Below are positions 12,030 to 23,500 of a DNA stretch of 64,000 bases, piece after piece. The translations under genes and the position numbers were made by a program. Under the pieces are notes generated by a model. The model did not search any database, was not told the DNA's origin, and saw only the letters and a list, made by a program, of their open reading frames with translations. Positions within the stretch are counted from its first letter, which is position 1, and every line of letters begins with the position of its first letter. This DNA comes from Ectocarpus siliculosus (taxonomy: Eukaryota > Sar > Phaeophyceae > Ectocarpales > Ectocarpaceae), in assembly GCA_000310025.1 (NCBI GenBank), contig FN649741.1, positions 4,785,587-4,849,586 of the forward strand, given 5' to 3'.

Positions 12030-12948
12030 TGTTGTTGTTGTGGAACATAAAACTTAACTGACCAAAAACTTCCCATTAAACGATTGGCAATGGAAGACGA
12101 CAATATTCGGAGTTTCTGCTTTTGGGTGGGGGGGACGGCAAAGTGTGCGCTTATCGGCCGCGTCGTGGGCGGTGTTGTGCCACACAATGTTTTCAGCCCC
12201 CCACAATAGATTCATGAAATTTCAGAGCGTGTCGCACACGCCATGTCACAACACGTAGCGTAGCGGTAGAATGTACACAATGATATTAGTAAGTCGCCGG
12301 TTCGAATCCCCCGTACTCGTGTTTACTTCCTTGACAAGACTCCGCGGTAGTGAACACGGACGGGCGAAGTCTCGCGTACCGCGACCGCAGGGTGGGAGAA
12401 GGTGAAAACCCTCACATGTTATTTTTTCCTCGACCCTTTTTTATCTCCCTCCCCCTCTTCACACCCACCCTCGCATGATGACCGCTTTCACAACCCGGGC
12501 ATGTTATGCCGGCTCGGCCTGCAACCCCCCTACGTTATCCCATGTACTAACCACTCGTTGGACGGAGGTTACTCAACGCCCCCGTACAACGGTGCCCACT
12601 GGCCACCTGTGACGTGTGGAGCCTGCAACCGCACCGCAAGGTGTCCGTGCGTCTGCAAAGGTTTTACCGCCGCCCGTACCGGAGTTTTCGTAACCAAATG
12701 ATTAATAAACCCTTATACGTGACTACAGGCCGATTCAGCTCCGTTCTCAGCTCCGATCACTCTGCGTCCCGAAAGATCACCGTTGTGCCTCGGCTAAGAG
12801 CAAAAAACTACATAAGCGACCAGCAGGGAGACACAGGCAGCCCACCCCAAAAGCACGCTGATTCTGACATCTTTCAATATCCATCCGTGGAACTTTTATT
12901 CGCATAGCCCACCCCTTGCCCGACCCTGTCTCAAATGCCGATCTCGAG
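12030..12948. other. Spacer with a tRNA-like patch, no supported protein gene
   Basis: Apart from the tRNA-like sequence near 12250-12325, I find nothing here with coding character; the open frames at 12402-12907 are Pro/Ser-rich and carry no family motif. Confidence 0.45.
12250..12326 (+). repeat. tRNA-like sequence, probable SINE head or tRNA relic
   Basis: A box-like tagcgtagcgg at 12256-12266 and a perfect B box ggttcgaatcc at 12299-12309 are 43 bp apart start to start, as in tRNA genes. The flanks acacg (12251) and cgtgt (about 12320) can pair like an acceptor stem, but the T stem and anticodon arm pair badly. I read it as a tRNA-derived relic or the head of a SINE rather than a working tRNA gene. 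Confidence 0.45.
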
Positions 12949-15225
12949 CTACAGTGTAAATCTCATGGCGCCTCGAGTATGGTTCGGTGTGGAATCGCAA
13001 ACCATGAGCCGTCCCCGAGTTTGAGCAGTTTCCGCCTCCTGTGGCCGGCAAGAGTCGACCTTGACGTTCCTTGCCCTGTTTCGCCGTTGGGAACGGCCGG
13101 TGGAACAGCGAAAGAGGGTCCTGCGTGCTGCGCGCCACAACCTTTTATTTTTTGTGTGATTTTCTTCGTGAGTGACCATGCGGCTGTTGCTTAAATGCTT
13201 CAGTCTCTGTCGCTTTGGGCTGCACGCGTTGCTCGCGTAGGCGCTGCTCGCGTAGTAGGCGATGCGCGTCACTTACTTTTCGAGTGTTGCAACAGCAGCA
13301 ACAGTTGAAGAGACAGACAACAGCAGGCCTTTTTTTTCTGTTGCCGCATATGCATGGGTGGTATGCATCGCACAGCAGTATAAGCGGCATATGCATGTGG
13401 TGTGGAATACATCGTATAGGCGCGTTGCCATTTTGGAGTCACTGCGTAGTCAGTCGTAACTTGAGCCAAAAGGTAGATGGCAGCACAATCTTATTTACAA
13501 AAGTGAGGTGTGTGGCAACGGACAGTTCCCACCTTCGTGCAGCGGTGCACATCTATCGCGGACGGACTTGATACTACTGTAGTTCGTCCGTGTACAGCAG
13601 TGGACATGTTCTTTTCTGTTTCACTTCGTCACGGGAGATGAAAGTCCGCACTGTTCTTTGGTTGTGTTGCTGAGCCCACATCGGATACCGCCGTCCGTTA
13701 CACATGTCTGACAGCCTGCGGTGGGCCAAAGGGACGAGAGTGAGTGGGTGCCTTTTCGAGAGTGGATCCCTTGTCTGCTCTCCGCTCTCTTCTTTGTTGT
13801 CTACCTACAGTACCTGTCTCTCGCCTTTCGCCGGTTGGTGGGGTCCCAACAACAACATCGAACTACGTCAACCGCAGGTGGTTTCGCTTCTTGCTCAGTA
13901 AGAGCCTACCCGTGCACCCGGCTGCTGCATGTGAGGCGATTTGCGCTACCTGTTTATGTCAAGCGATGGACTTGGGCCCTACCTAATACTGGCCATGCAG
14001 TGCTAAGTGATATCTTCCAACGGCCCAGAGCGAACAACGAACAGGTTGGGTTTTCTATGCTTCGTTTGCCTCCTCCCCCAAGCCTGTCGCTCCTGGCTTA
14101 CTTGTTGTCTTGATCTTTTTCGTTTTTCATGCTTTGTTTTTTGGGGGCTACAGTGCAAACCTCGTGGCGCCTCGTATGGTTCTGTAGGAAATCACAAACC
14201 ATGACCCCTCCCCGAGTTTGAGCAGCTTGCCCCTCCTGTGGCCGACACGACTCGGCCTTGACTGTTCCTTGGTCTGTTTCGCCATGGGAACGGCCGGTTG
14301 AACAGCGAAAGAGGGTCCTGCGTGATGCACGCCACAACGTTTTTTTTTTTCGTTTGTGATTTTCTTTCTGAGTGAACGTTGTACACATGCGGTTGCTGCT
14401 GTTATGCTCGGAATATGCTGCAAAGGTCGTAAGGTTATCGTCTCTGCGCTTGGGCTGCGCGCTGTGCTCGCGTAGGAGATGCGCTTTCCTCATTTTTTTC
14501 TCTGTGCCGATATCCATGAAGACAAACAACGGCAGCACGGTTGAAGATACAGACAACAACCGACGGTCCGCCTTCGTTTTTTATATTTTCTTACTGCATA
14601 TTCATGGGTGATAAAGCATCGTAAGCGTGTTGCTGCCTTAGCTTGAGTGTGCTGCGTAGTCGTTATTTGAGCGATAAGGGGTAGATGGCAGCACAATCTT
14701 TTTTGCGTAGTGAGGTTTGACAACTGGTCGTTCGTGTAGCGGTGCGCATCTATCGCGACGGCAAGCGTGTTGAGATAATAAAAGCTCGTCCGTAGTGCGT
14801 CTAGTCGTCATGTTCTTTATTGTTGTAACTTCATACTTTTGTACTTCATACTTCATACCACAAATAAATGATGAAAGAGAGTCTCCGCAGTTCGGAAACG
14901 ACGACTATATTTGTTATGTTTGTTGCTGCTGAGCGCACATCGGATGTTGCCGTTCGTTACAGCCTGCGGTGGGCCACAGGGACGAGAGTGAGTGTCTTCT
15001 GGAAAATCAATTAATGCCTTCTCGACACCCTCTTCTTTTGGTCTACAGTAGTGTACCTGTCTCTCTCTCGGCTATCGCCGTTGGGGTCCCAACAACATCG
15101 AACACCAACCGCAATCGTTTTGCTTCTTGCTGAGTAAGAGGCTACCCGTGTACCCGGCTGCTGCATGGGAGGCGATGGGCGCTGCCTCTTTACTTGACGC
15201 AATGGGCATGGCCCTACTCCTCCCC
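12949..15225. repeat. 1.2-kb tandem duplication in front of the LINE
   Basis: Two diverged copies lie head to tail: about 12949-13990 and 14149-15225. Matching blocks include ctacagtg(t/c)aaa at the start, cccgagtttgagcag, ggaacggccggt(g/t)gaacagcg, gaaagagggtcctgcgtg, cagcctgcggtgggcca, gggacgagagtgagtg and acccggctgctgcatg near the end, in the same order and at an offset of about 1,200-1,235 bp. No protein is conserved between the copies. The second copy ends about 0.5 kb upstream of the LINE endonuclease frame. Confidence 0.85.
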
Positions 15226-15399
15226 GGCCTGCCCCCCCCGTCCCTGCGGTAGGCCGAGGTTCCGCAAGTGGATCTAGACCTCGAAAGACCACCCAGCAAA
15301 GATGGATATACGGTCCCTAGCACTGTTGAGAGGGGGATCCTGAGTTTGGCGGTTGGGAGTTACTGCTGTCGTGAGATCCGGGTAGCTCGTGAATCGCCA

Positions 15400-17810
15400 G
15401 CTTTGGTAGCAGCAAAATGAGACTGGATCCTAACGCCCCGGCTTGGACACCGGGGTTATGCAGCAGCAGAGAGCACGGTGAGGGTGGCGGAGTGACCGCA
15501 CGCCGTGGGGGTATGCCCCAGAGAGAGGAAAGGAGAGAGTCCAGATATGGAGGGCCACACCGCTCCGGGACAAGAAGACAACTCTGGAAACAAGGCAAGA
15601 ACCGGGGTAACTATCACCTTAGCCCGAGTGTTCGCAAGAAAAAAGCAAAAAACAAAAAAAGAGGGGGAGATGGAGGAAAAGGAGGGGTCGGGCGGCGCGT
15701 AGGCTAGCTAAGAGAGCAGCGCGCGCCGCGCGAAAGAGACAGCAGGGTCAACTTCTTAGGGTAGCAACCTGGAATGTGCGGACTTTGGCTGTAAACGGGG
15801 CCAATGGATACGGGCGAGCCTACAGCATTCTACACGAGGCAGCGAGACAAGACGTATCGGTGGTAGGAATGCAGGAGACACGGAGGGCAGGTCGAACGGA
15901 ATTTGTAGCAGCGGGTTTCCGGGTGTTCTGCTGTGGCACGGAGACTGGTGGAGTCCATGGTGTGGGGATAGCCGTCAAAGAGTCACTGTGCAAGACATCC
16001 ACCTTCACTACCGAGTTTATCGACGAACGCCTTATGTCCATGAGGTTTCTGTTGGCAGGCCACCGTGGAGCGGTCAACTTCGTAGCCGCGTCTGCTCCAA
16101 CAGAACCTTCAACCGCCGACAGCAAGAGCGTGTTCTGGGGGAAACTTGACAGTCTCGTGCGGAGGATCCCTTCCAAAGAATGTGTGAATGTCCTATTGGA
16201 CGCCAACGCGCGGACGGGAGATAGGTTGGACGGAGGGGACGGAAGGGTAATAGGAATGTACGGGCGTGATGAGCTCAACGACAATGGCATGCTACTGTTG
16301 AATTTCGCAACGGAAAACATGCTAGCTCTCACGAACACGTTCTTCGAGACACGCAAGGGCGGAATATGGCACACATACAACGGTGTGTCGGGAAACGATG
16401 GCAAGCGCCTTGACTACATCCTGACAAGGCAGGCACATCACGGCCGAGTATCTAACGTGGTTTTCATCCCCCAGCCGGTTCGCCCAGTCAAAGCAGACTC
16501 AGACCACATTTGGTAGTAGCCACCGTCAACCTCGGTGGCAGGCTTGCCCACAACCGTGCAGTCCGGACTACACCGAAACAGCAACAATTCAACCGACGGG
16601 AATTGCAGTTCGAAGCAGCACGGTGTGCGGTGACTAATCGGTTCCTCCTCAACCTCGACACACGACTGGACGAGCGAACAACCACCGCCGCGGAATTGGC
16701 GACCGACTTTACCAATGCTCTCCTCGAAGCAGCGCGGACGACCCGAGGGGAGGAACCGCGGAGACGCCGCACGCAGGAGTGGTGTGAGACCCCAGAGACG
16801 AGAGCAGCACTGGAGAAGGCCCGTACCAAACGGCGGGAAGCGCGCCGGGCGATGAGGGACAACTGGAACTCAGCAACGTGGAGAACTCTCAAAGCAGCGT
16901 GTAAGGGAGTGGCTACAGCAGTCGAAACGGGCATTTATGCCCACCTGGACGGATATGTGACTGAACTCGAAGCAATCTACAAAGATCGCGACATGAGAGG
17001 ACTGTACCAACACCTCAAGAGATCAGTGGGCCTCAGCGGGAGACAAGCGGGGGGACAGCAGTTCGTCGCGGATGAGAACGGCGTGTTGCTCCGGAACAGG
17101 GACGACATCCTCCAACGGTGGGCGAGATTATTCAGTACCCTACTCAACACCAAATCCCCCACCCTGAACCCAGACATCATCGAACGAGTGACGCAGCGGC
17201 CAGCGACACGTGACACTCAACGGTTGGGAGAGGTGCCAGAACTCGAGGAGGTGGCACGGGCAGCGAAAGGCCTCAAGAACTGGAAGGCACCCGGCCATGA
17301 CTCCCTCCCTGCCGAGTTGCTCAAGATCGATGACGACGAACCCTTTGTCCTGGGACACCTCCATACCATCCTCGTCAAGATGTGGAACGGAGGAGATATC
17401 CCGCGAGAGTGGAAGGATGCAACCATCAAGGTGCTGTACAAGGGTGACCGGTCTATCTAACTGTAGCAACTACAGGGGGATTTCGCTACTATCTCACGTA
17501 GGCAAGGTCCCCATCAAGATCATCACCAACCGTCTAAGCGCCTTCTGCGAAGCCAACAACATCCTCCCGGAGGAACAGTGCGGATTTCGACCCGGGCGAT
17601 CCACCGCCGACATGCTGTTCGTCGTGCGCCGCCTCGAGGAGCTGGGGTGGAGATAGAAAAATACCGCTCTACATGTATGTGCTTCGACTTGAAGAAGGCG
17701 TATGATTCGGTGGACCGAGAGATGCTAAAACTTCAGACACGCAACGCGACGATACTCGTCGAGTTGCCATACACAATCAGCAATGCGCACAGGACTCACA
17801 CAGTATAACA
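15400..17810 (+). mobile_element. Broken LINE: endonuclease plus partial reverse transcriptase
   Basis: From about 15758 the frame reads RVATWNVRTLAVNG, then VVGMQETRR, LLDANARTGDR and RLDYILTRQ and ends at DSDH, the order of an apurinic-type endonuclease domain. A frameshift at about 16507 leads into 16510-17460 (VVATVNLGGRL, then [17 protein letters not shown] and [12 protein letters not shown]), the linker and start of the reverse transcriptase. A second frameshift at about 17455 gives [13 protein letters not shown] and [15 protein letters not shown]; a third at about 17655 gives CFDLKKAYDSVDREM. The sequence then leaves the domain, and the YxDD catalytic block is absent. The element is dead: several frameshifts and a lost 3' half. 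The strand 15417-15707 upstream is open and Arg/Gly-rich, possibly a remnant of the leader or first frame. Confidence 0.9.
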
Positions 17811-18867
17811 CTATTCCCCCATGCCTCATCTCTCTGACGTGGGGCAGATATCCTTTCTTTCCAGAACTGCCTACCGGCTGCTGTAGTCTAAGATTCAAAC
17901 GCACAATACCACCGGAGAGGGTACATACAGCACCCTGAACATGTGATCAACCCAGTGCCGCATTCACGGGGGAGAGCAGAGAAAGCGCACACCGGAGCCA
18001 ATGCTAACGTATTGCCTCGGTTCTTGATGCTGTTTCGGTTGCGGTGCGTGCGGTTCCCAGTATTGGGAGTGAAGGGTGGTTCGTGTGCTGTGTGCAAAAT
18101 TTCGCTCAAAGGCAAGGGTTTTCGGGACTACAGCTCCGATCACAGCTCTCTATTTGTAGTACATAATAGTAAAATTTAATTTTATCACGATTTTTATGCA
18201 TTTTGTGCGATAGTGGATGATGGTCTCGATTCTCTGATGAGCGGGCCGTTTATTTCGTCGATCTGGCGCTTCTGTGAGGCGGTTTCCCCTCAGCGTCTTC
18301 GCATCTAGCGCCGCTAGCGTATATATGCGCTTGCTCTATGCTCTGTCCAAGGATTAGTTGGAGAAGATGTGCCAACAGGTATTGCTTGCACAGGTACATC
18401 CTCCTGTGTGTGGACGGTTGCTGTCGGAGACAGGCATGCACACCTGCTCAGAACCTACTGCTGCTGTACAGTCTATTTATCTCCGTGTAATTGCTACTGC
18501 TGTACAGCAGTAGTACTACAGCAGTAGTACTACTGTACTCCTGTTCGTCACTCTTACATATACCGCGTCCCCATCCCTGTGAGCCCCACACATGGACCCA
18601 CTGCTGCACCATCCTTGCCGCCGTGATTTATGAATGTACACGCATGCTTGGAAGATCTTTGACCGCAGAGAGCCAGTTGTGGGGAAAAAAACAAAAAGAA
18701 TCAAATTAACCCATGGTTAATTCGATTTCCGCACAGGGTCCGGAGTCATCGCACGGTCCGGGGGTCATCGAACAGACCCGAGCTACGGGTGCGATGCAAA
18801 AAATTCGTTGCTAATCTGTCTCAGACTCTTTTCCATGATAGAGATGGATTCGTTGTGTCATATATTG
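17811..18867. other. Spacer with a 20-bp perfect palindrome
   Basis: No gene is supported. At 18494-18513 the sequence ctactgctgtacagcagtag is its own reverse complement, followed by partial repeats of the same words to about 18535. The rest is featureless to my reading. Confidence 0.5.
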
Positions 18868-19871
18868 ACAGTTTCGGACCCAAAAAAAAGCTGAAATAAG
18901 GAAATATATCTTGAATTAAGCCATCGTTCTGAGGATCGTTCCTGACAGTCTCGCCAGAACCCAAGATAAGGAAAAACTAATCAGATTTAACAGCGGAGGG
19001 AGGTTCGTTTTGTGGAAAAATTTGCCAACTTTTCGATTTAAGCAACTTTCTTCGAAACAACACACCAGGCACCACACACAACACATCATCAGGCACCACC
19101 CACACGCACACACACAATCTGCAAGAACATGTCCAGGGGCCGCCCAAATAAAACCCAGCGCCCAGCGCAAAGGCCGTGGAGTTGGCGCGCCACCAACACA
19201 AAAAGGGGGAGGCTGCACGGTCAGAAAACCAAGTTGGGGTTGGTTGTTGCGCGGCTTTAGGTCGTCAGCAACACGCTCCCGTCACACACAGGTTGAGGCA
19301 AGGGGGAAGAAGAGCGCCAGAACGAACCGCGGCAACCGACGACGTAGAGGAGGTGGCAGCACCGCCAGCAAAGGGCAGAGAGGAGGAAGAGCACGCAGGT
19401 GCCTTCTGGTGACGCGCCGCAAGAGTATTCTCTGCTTCTACTAGAGAGAGCGTGTTTGACTTTGATGTGCCCCCGCCCCAAAAAAAAAAACTCTCCCGTA
19501 CGCTTGAAATGCGATACACAGCACTTCGTACAGGGCTGCCGGCTAGTATGTGTACTTCCTGTCGCTGTACTGGTGCGAGTTCGTGTGCTGGGGTTGAGGG
19601 GGCAACACAGACACGCACACGCATGCATGCACGCACACTCAACAACAGTGGGAGCGCTGTGATCAGGGTGCAGCTGTCACGCAGCGTACCACAAAAAACA
19701 GCAGTACCTGCGAACAGGGGAAGTTCGTTGGGTGACTGTCGTCCCACAGCCAATCACATGAAGCCGCCTTAAATCGGAAAATATTTGCCTGCAGGAAGTT
19801 TCCAGGAAACTTTCTTATCTCAAAATCTGTTTCCTTATCTCAGCAAATTTGGAGCCCCAGTCCGAAACTGT
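18868..19871. mobile_element. Non-autonomous element with terminal inverted repeats
   Basis: The left end acagtttcggac (18868-18879) and the right end gtccgaaactgt (19860-19871) are perfect 12-bp inverted repeats. Similarity continues inwards: left gctgaaataaggaaata, right (reverse strand) gctgagataaggaaaca. The 1.0-kb element has no transposase-like frame; the frames inside (for example + 19010-19444) show no motif. Target-site duplication could not be fixed by eye. Confidence 0.75.
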
Positions 19872-22831
19872 GTATTAAGAAAAATTAAAAAAGTAAATGG
19901 GGAAATGAAAGGCCGGTACGTCGTTCAGTATATATTCACTGCGTGATTTCTTACACCAGAGGATGAACCGCGAGAATCCGGGGCCTTGGCGACGATGCAC
20001 CATCAGGCTGTGTGAAAGTCACACGGAAACATGATGGAGTTTTTACCTGTGTTTCGTGAAACATTTTGTTGTGGTTCATACATCGAAAACATCGGATCTT
20101 GGGCACGGTGTGCGGGCCCTTTTTTTTGTATCGGTTCAGTTGGGGGGCAAACGCTCATGGAACGAACCGTTTTTTTTTTAATATGTCACGGAGCAATTGT
20201 TATCATTTGGAAAGGTCACAGGGCGTAGTCATTGTAAACCCCCAACTCCAATAAAAAATCGCTCCGTGAACACCCATTCCTGCAAATTTCATGCTAGTGA
20301 AAACGAAAATCACAAGGCCACCTCGACGACGGTGCCAAACACGGCAAAATCATCATCTCCCGCACCGTAATTTCCACCTCTGCTCGGCGTCCCTCCTTCC
20401 GCCCCTTCCTGTCGCGCCAAACGCAAGGTCCACCGGGCGTGGACAAGTGGTCTGTCGGTCCACCAACACTCCGCCGGCTGTTCCTTCTCTCGTACCAGAC
20501 AGGCCACTACGGTGTCCATTGAGATCCATCCACCCCCAGTTGACCTCCGATCTGGCAAGGGTACTCCCAGATGTATCCCATGGAACTCGAAGCGCAACGC
20601 TAAGCCTACCGCCGCCTTGCCTCTAGGGGGGAACTGGGGCTGTCCAAAGACTCTGTCCTCAAGTGGCGTTTGGCACTTCGTGCCGCCTCGCAGGTGGGGC
20701 GTTTGTTTCATGGATATTCTAACCCAGCTCCAGCACAAGTGCGACGCAAGCCATCTTGAGCCTATAACCCCCGTTTAACTGCTTGTCGTGGGCACCTGCA
20801 AGAGCAATTAAGTACATAACAGGAAAATATTGAGGAACATGGGGACCATAGTCCTGCTGCTTGCTCATGAAAACAGTTCGCGCGAAGGGCGTGCGTACGC
20901 CCACACACCGGGGGTTTACATTTCAATGAGAAGAGTTTCAAAATATTTTTCGTTGTTGCGTGTAGTAATAACTTCGTTGGTTGTTCTCCGACGCCGTGGA
21001 GCAGCGATCTACCGCATAAGGCACGAACTACACCCGCAACGGTCGTTCCTGTATGTACCTATTGTACACCGGATGAGCCGCGAACGGCTGTTTTTTTCCA
21101 TACTAAATCCCTGTTAATAAGGACATATCAGCACTAGCACGGAGAACGCAGGTAACTCGCCTGTTTTTTAGTTTGAGTCTTTCCAAACTATATCATATGA
21201 AAGCTATTTGTCTGGGGAATCGTTGGAGCTACATCTTGGACTTAGATTTGAAGATTTGGTGGTTACAAAAACGCCCATAGAGGTACACTTACAGCGGACT
21301 GCTGTGCAGGGATTTTGGTACCACAAAGAACTTTTGCATTATCAGTTCTTTCGGCTCGAAACTTGGTGAATACCCAGAGCATAGCAAGTAGGATCTTATG
21401 CTACCGAATTCCTGGTGCTGTGCTCGACCTATCGATACCCAGGTGTGTGTTCCTTCCCATGAGGGCCCCGTTTGGCGTCGCAACGGAGCCCCCTTTTCAC
21501 CGTCGCAGCACGTATAGCTACAACACGTATCTGAGAATCCGACGCATCCAAACGACTCTCCAGTACATGGGCTGCTTATAAATACCCTCACGAACGACTA
21601 ACGCTCTCTGTAACGTAAGCTAGGACGAGAGCGCCGTCCTGTGCTGCTGCTGCTGTGGTCCGCCCAAAAGTACATGCGGCATGACCCAATCTTGCAACCA
21701 GCACCGACTTCCGCGAATCTGGTTGCAGCTGAGCTACCGCAGTCTGCGGTCAGCAGTGTTGGGAGTGTAGAGAACGGAACCCACCTGCGGTGTCATCCAA
21801 CGCCTTGTCCTCGTCTCGCAGTGGTCCACCAAAGTAGCGGGTGCTCGTCTCTGAAGGGGCTGTTTTTGGAACCAGAAGGGGGTTTCCAGCCGTTCTAAAG
21901 GCTATATACTTGGTTTTTCCGAAACGGAACCTGCTGTTCTTCAATCCGGATTTGATACACAGGCCATTGCCGTCCGGATTTGGGTAGATCCGACTCTTTT
22001 ATTCCTATATCGAAATGTGATTTCGAGATCTGATTTCTTCGTTAAGACCGAGCCTTACGCAAACCTAAAAACCGTGCCCTTCATCATCGGCGTCGTCAGA
22101 GAAACACTATTGAGGAAGATTTGAAAAAAAAAGGAGTAGACGAGAGGTTTGATGCTATGTATGGGAAGTGTGACAGGTTACACAAAGACAAATCACCGAG
22201 AGACTATGGTATCCTCATTCGAGATAATACCACAGGTATACTCGCTGAAGACATTACCTACAGCAGCAGTCGAAGGAAGGAAGGGGATGCGCTGAATTCT
22301 CGGGTGAATTTCAACGTGTACATCTGCTTCTCGTGCTGTGGTACATCCTGTAGGTGGTACGCAGGAGAGCGGTAGCAGTGCGGGAAAAGTCGAAAACATT
22401 CTTTCTACAACCAACCCGCCCGTTCATCGCGTATGACATCGAATTCATGACGTCATCACGGTCCAGCCAGCCATCACTCCGGTGAATATGCAAATGCATA
22501 TGATATCACAATCAAATCCCGTCCTCGCTCGGCCCACGGGTGGCACAAAACCCACAGGATTTCGATCCTTCGGTTTTGCCCTTTGGTCTGGATCCAGCTT
22601 GCTTGCCGGTGTCTACATCTATCTGCACCACCAACTTTGGTAGAGCGCTTCGGGTCATCTCCGTAATCTCGTTTGGCGCGCCGGATCTTGCTGGTGGTGT
22701 CCGTCTGGTGGTCTACAAAAAAACAAAAAAACGTATGCACCCACCTGCCAGTAGCATCAACACCAAGGAGAGGAAAAATATCACGCCAGCCACCGGCAGC
22801 CTCGTAGGGACCAGAACGGCGTCCTGTAAGG
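19872..22831. other. Spacer upstream of the transporter gene
   Basis: Nearly 3 kb with no frame that I can assign to a protein. The frames at 20291-20778 on both strands are Pro/Arg-rich mirror images. I find no clear TATA box ahead of 22832, so the promoter of the transporter is not marked. Confidence 0.45.
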
Positions 22832-23468
22832 ATGTCCACTGCTGGTGGTGCTATTGATGCTGGCGCTGTTTCTCCTAGGGGTGGTGCTCCTGCCGCCGCG
22901 CTTGACCGCCCCGACAGCGAATCAGATGATGCATTCCCCACTCGTGTGGTGGTCATCCTGGCGCTCGCAATGACGGTCCATTCGTACACTTTGGTCTCTC
23001 TCTTTCCGTACGTCGGGATGATGGTGAGCGATCTGCTGAGCTTGGAAACTCTCAATGAAGCAGGTGAGTATCGACTATGTAGCAGCCTGGCAGTTTTGCC
23101 GGGAGGTGGAGCTGGAGTGCTTTACATAAGAATGATGCACCTGGAGCACAGCGTTGCGTGTCTGTTCTATTCTGCAAGCAAGTCTATTGTTCAAGAGTAT
23201 AGTTCTGAAAAGTGATTTGCCGCTCTCGCTTGCGGACTGCGGCTGTCGCCATACACAGACGTATACCGTTCCTTGTCTCTTCCAACTAACTCATTGAAGG
23301 CATTTGCATAATACGCAACAAGCATTTCTGGCCAGGCTGTGACCCACCACTCACTTTGGGAGAAGGGATCTCATCTAGGCGGACTGCTGTACCATTCCAC
23401 GCCTCCATTCAGTATAATTGCGTGTCGTGGGTAACTTATTTAGTGATGATGCATACAAGCAGCACGGT

Positions 23469-23500
<32 letters not shown>

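Noticed and set aside
13215-13571. 118-codon + frame in the tandem 1.2-kb unit
   Set aside because: The frame is not conserved in the second unit, so the unit is not selected as protein.
19010-19753. Transposase in the 18868-19871 element
   Set aside because: Frames on both strands are Arg/Ser/Cys-rich with no catalytic DDE-type pattern.
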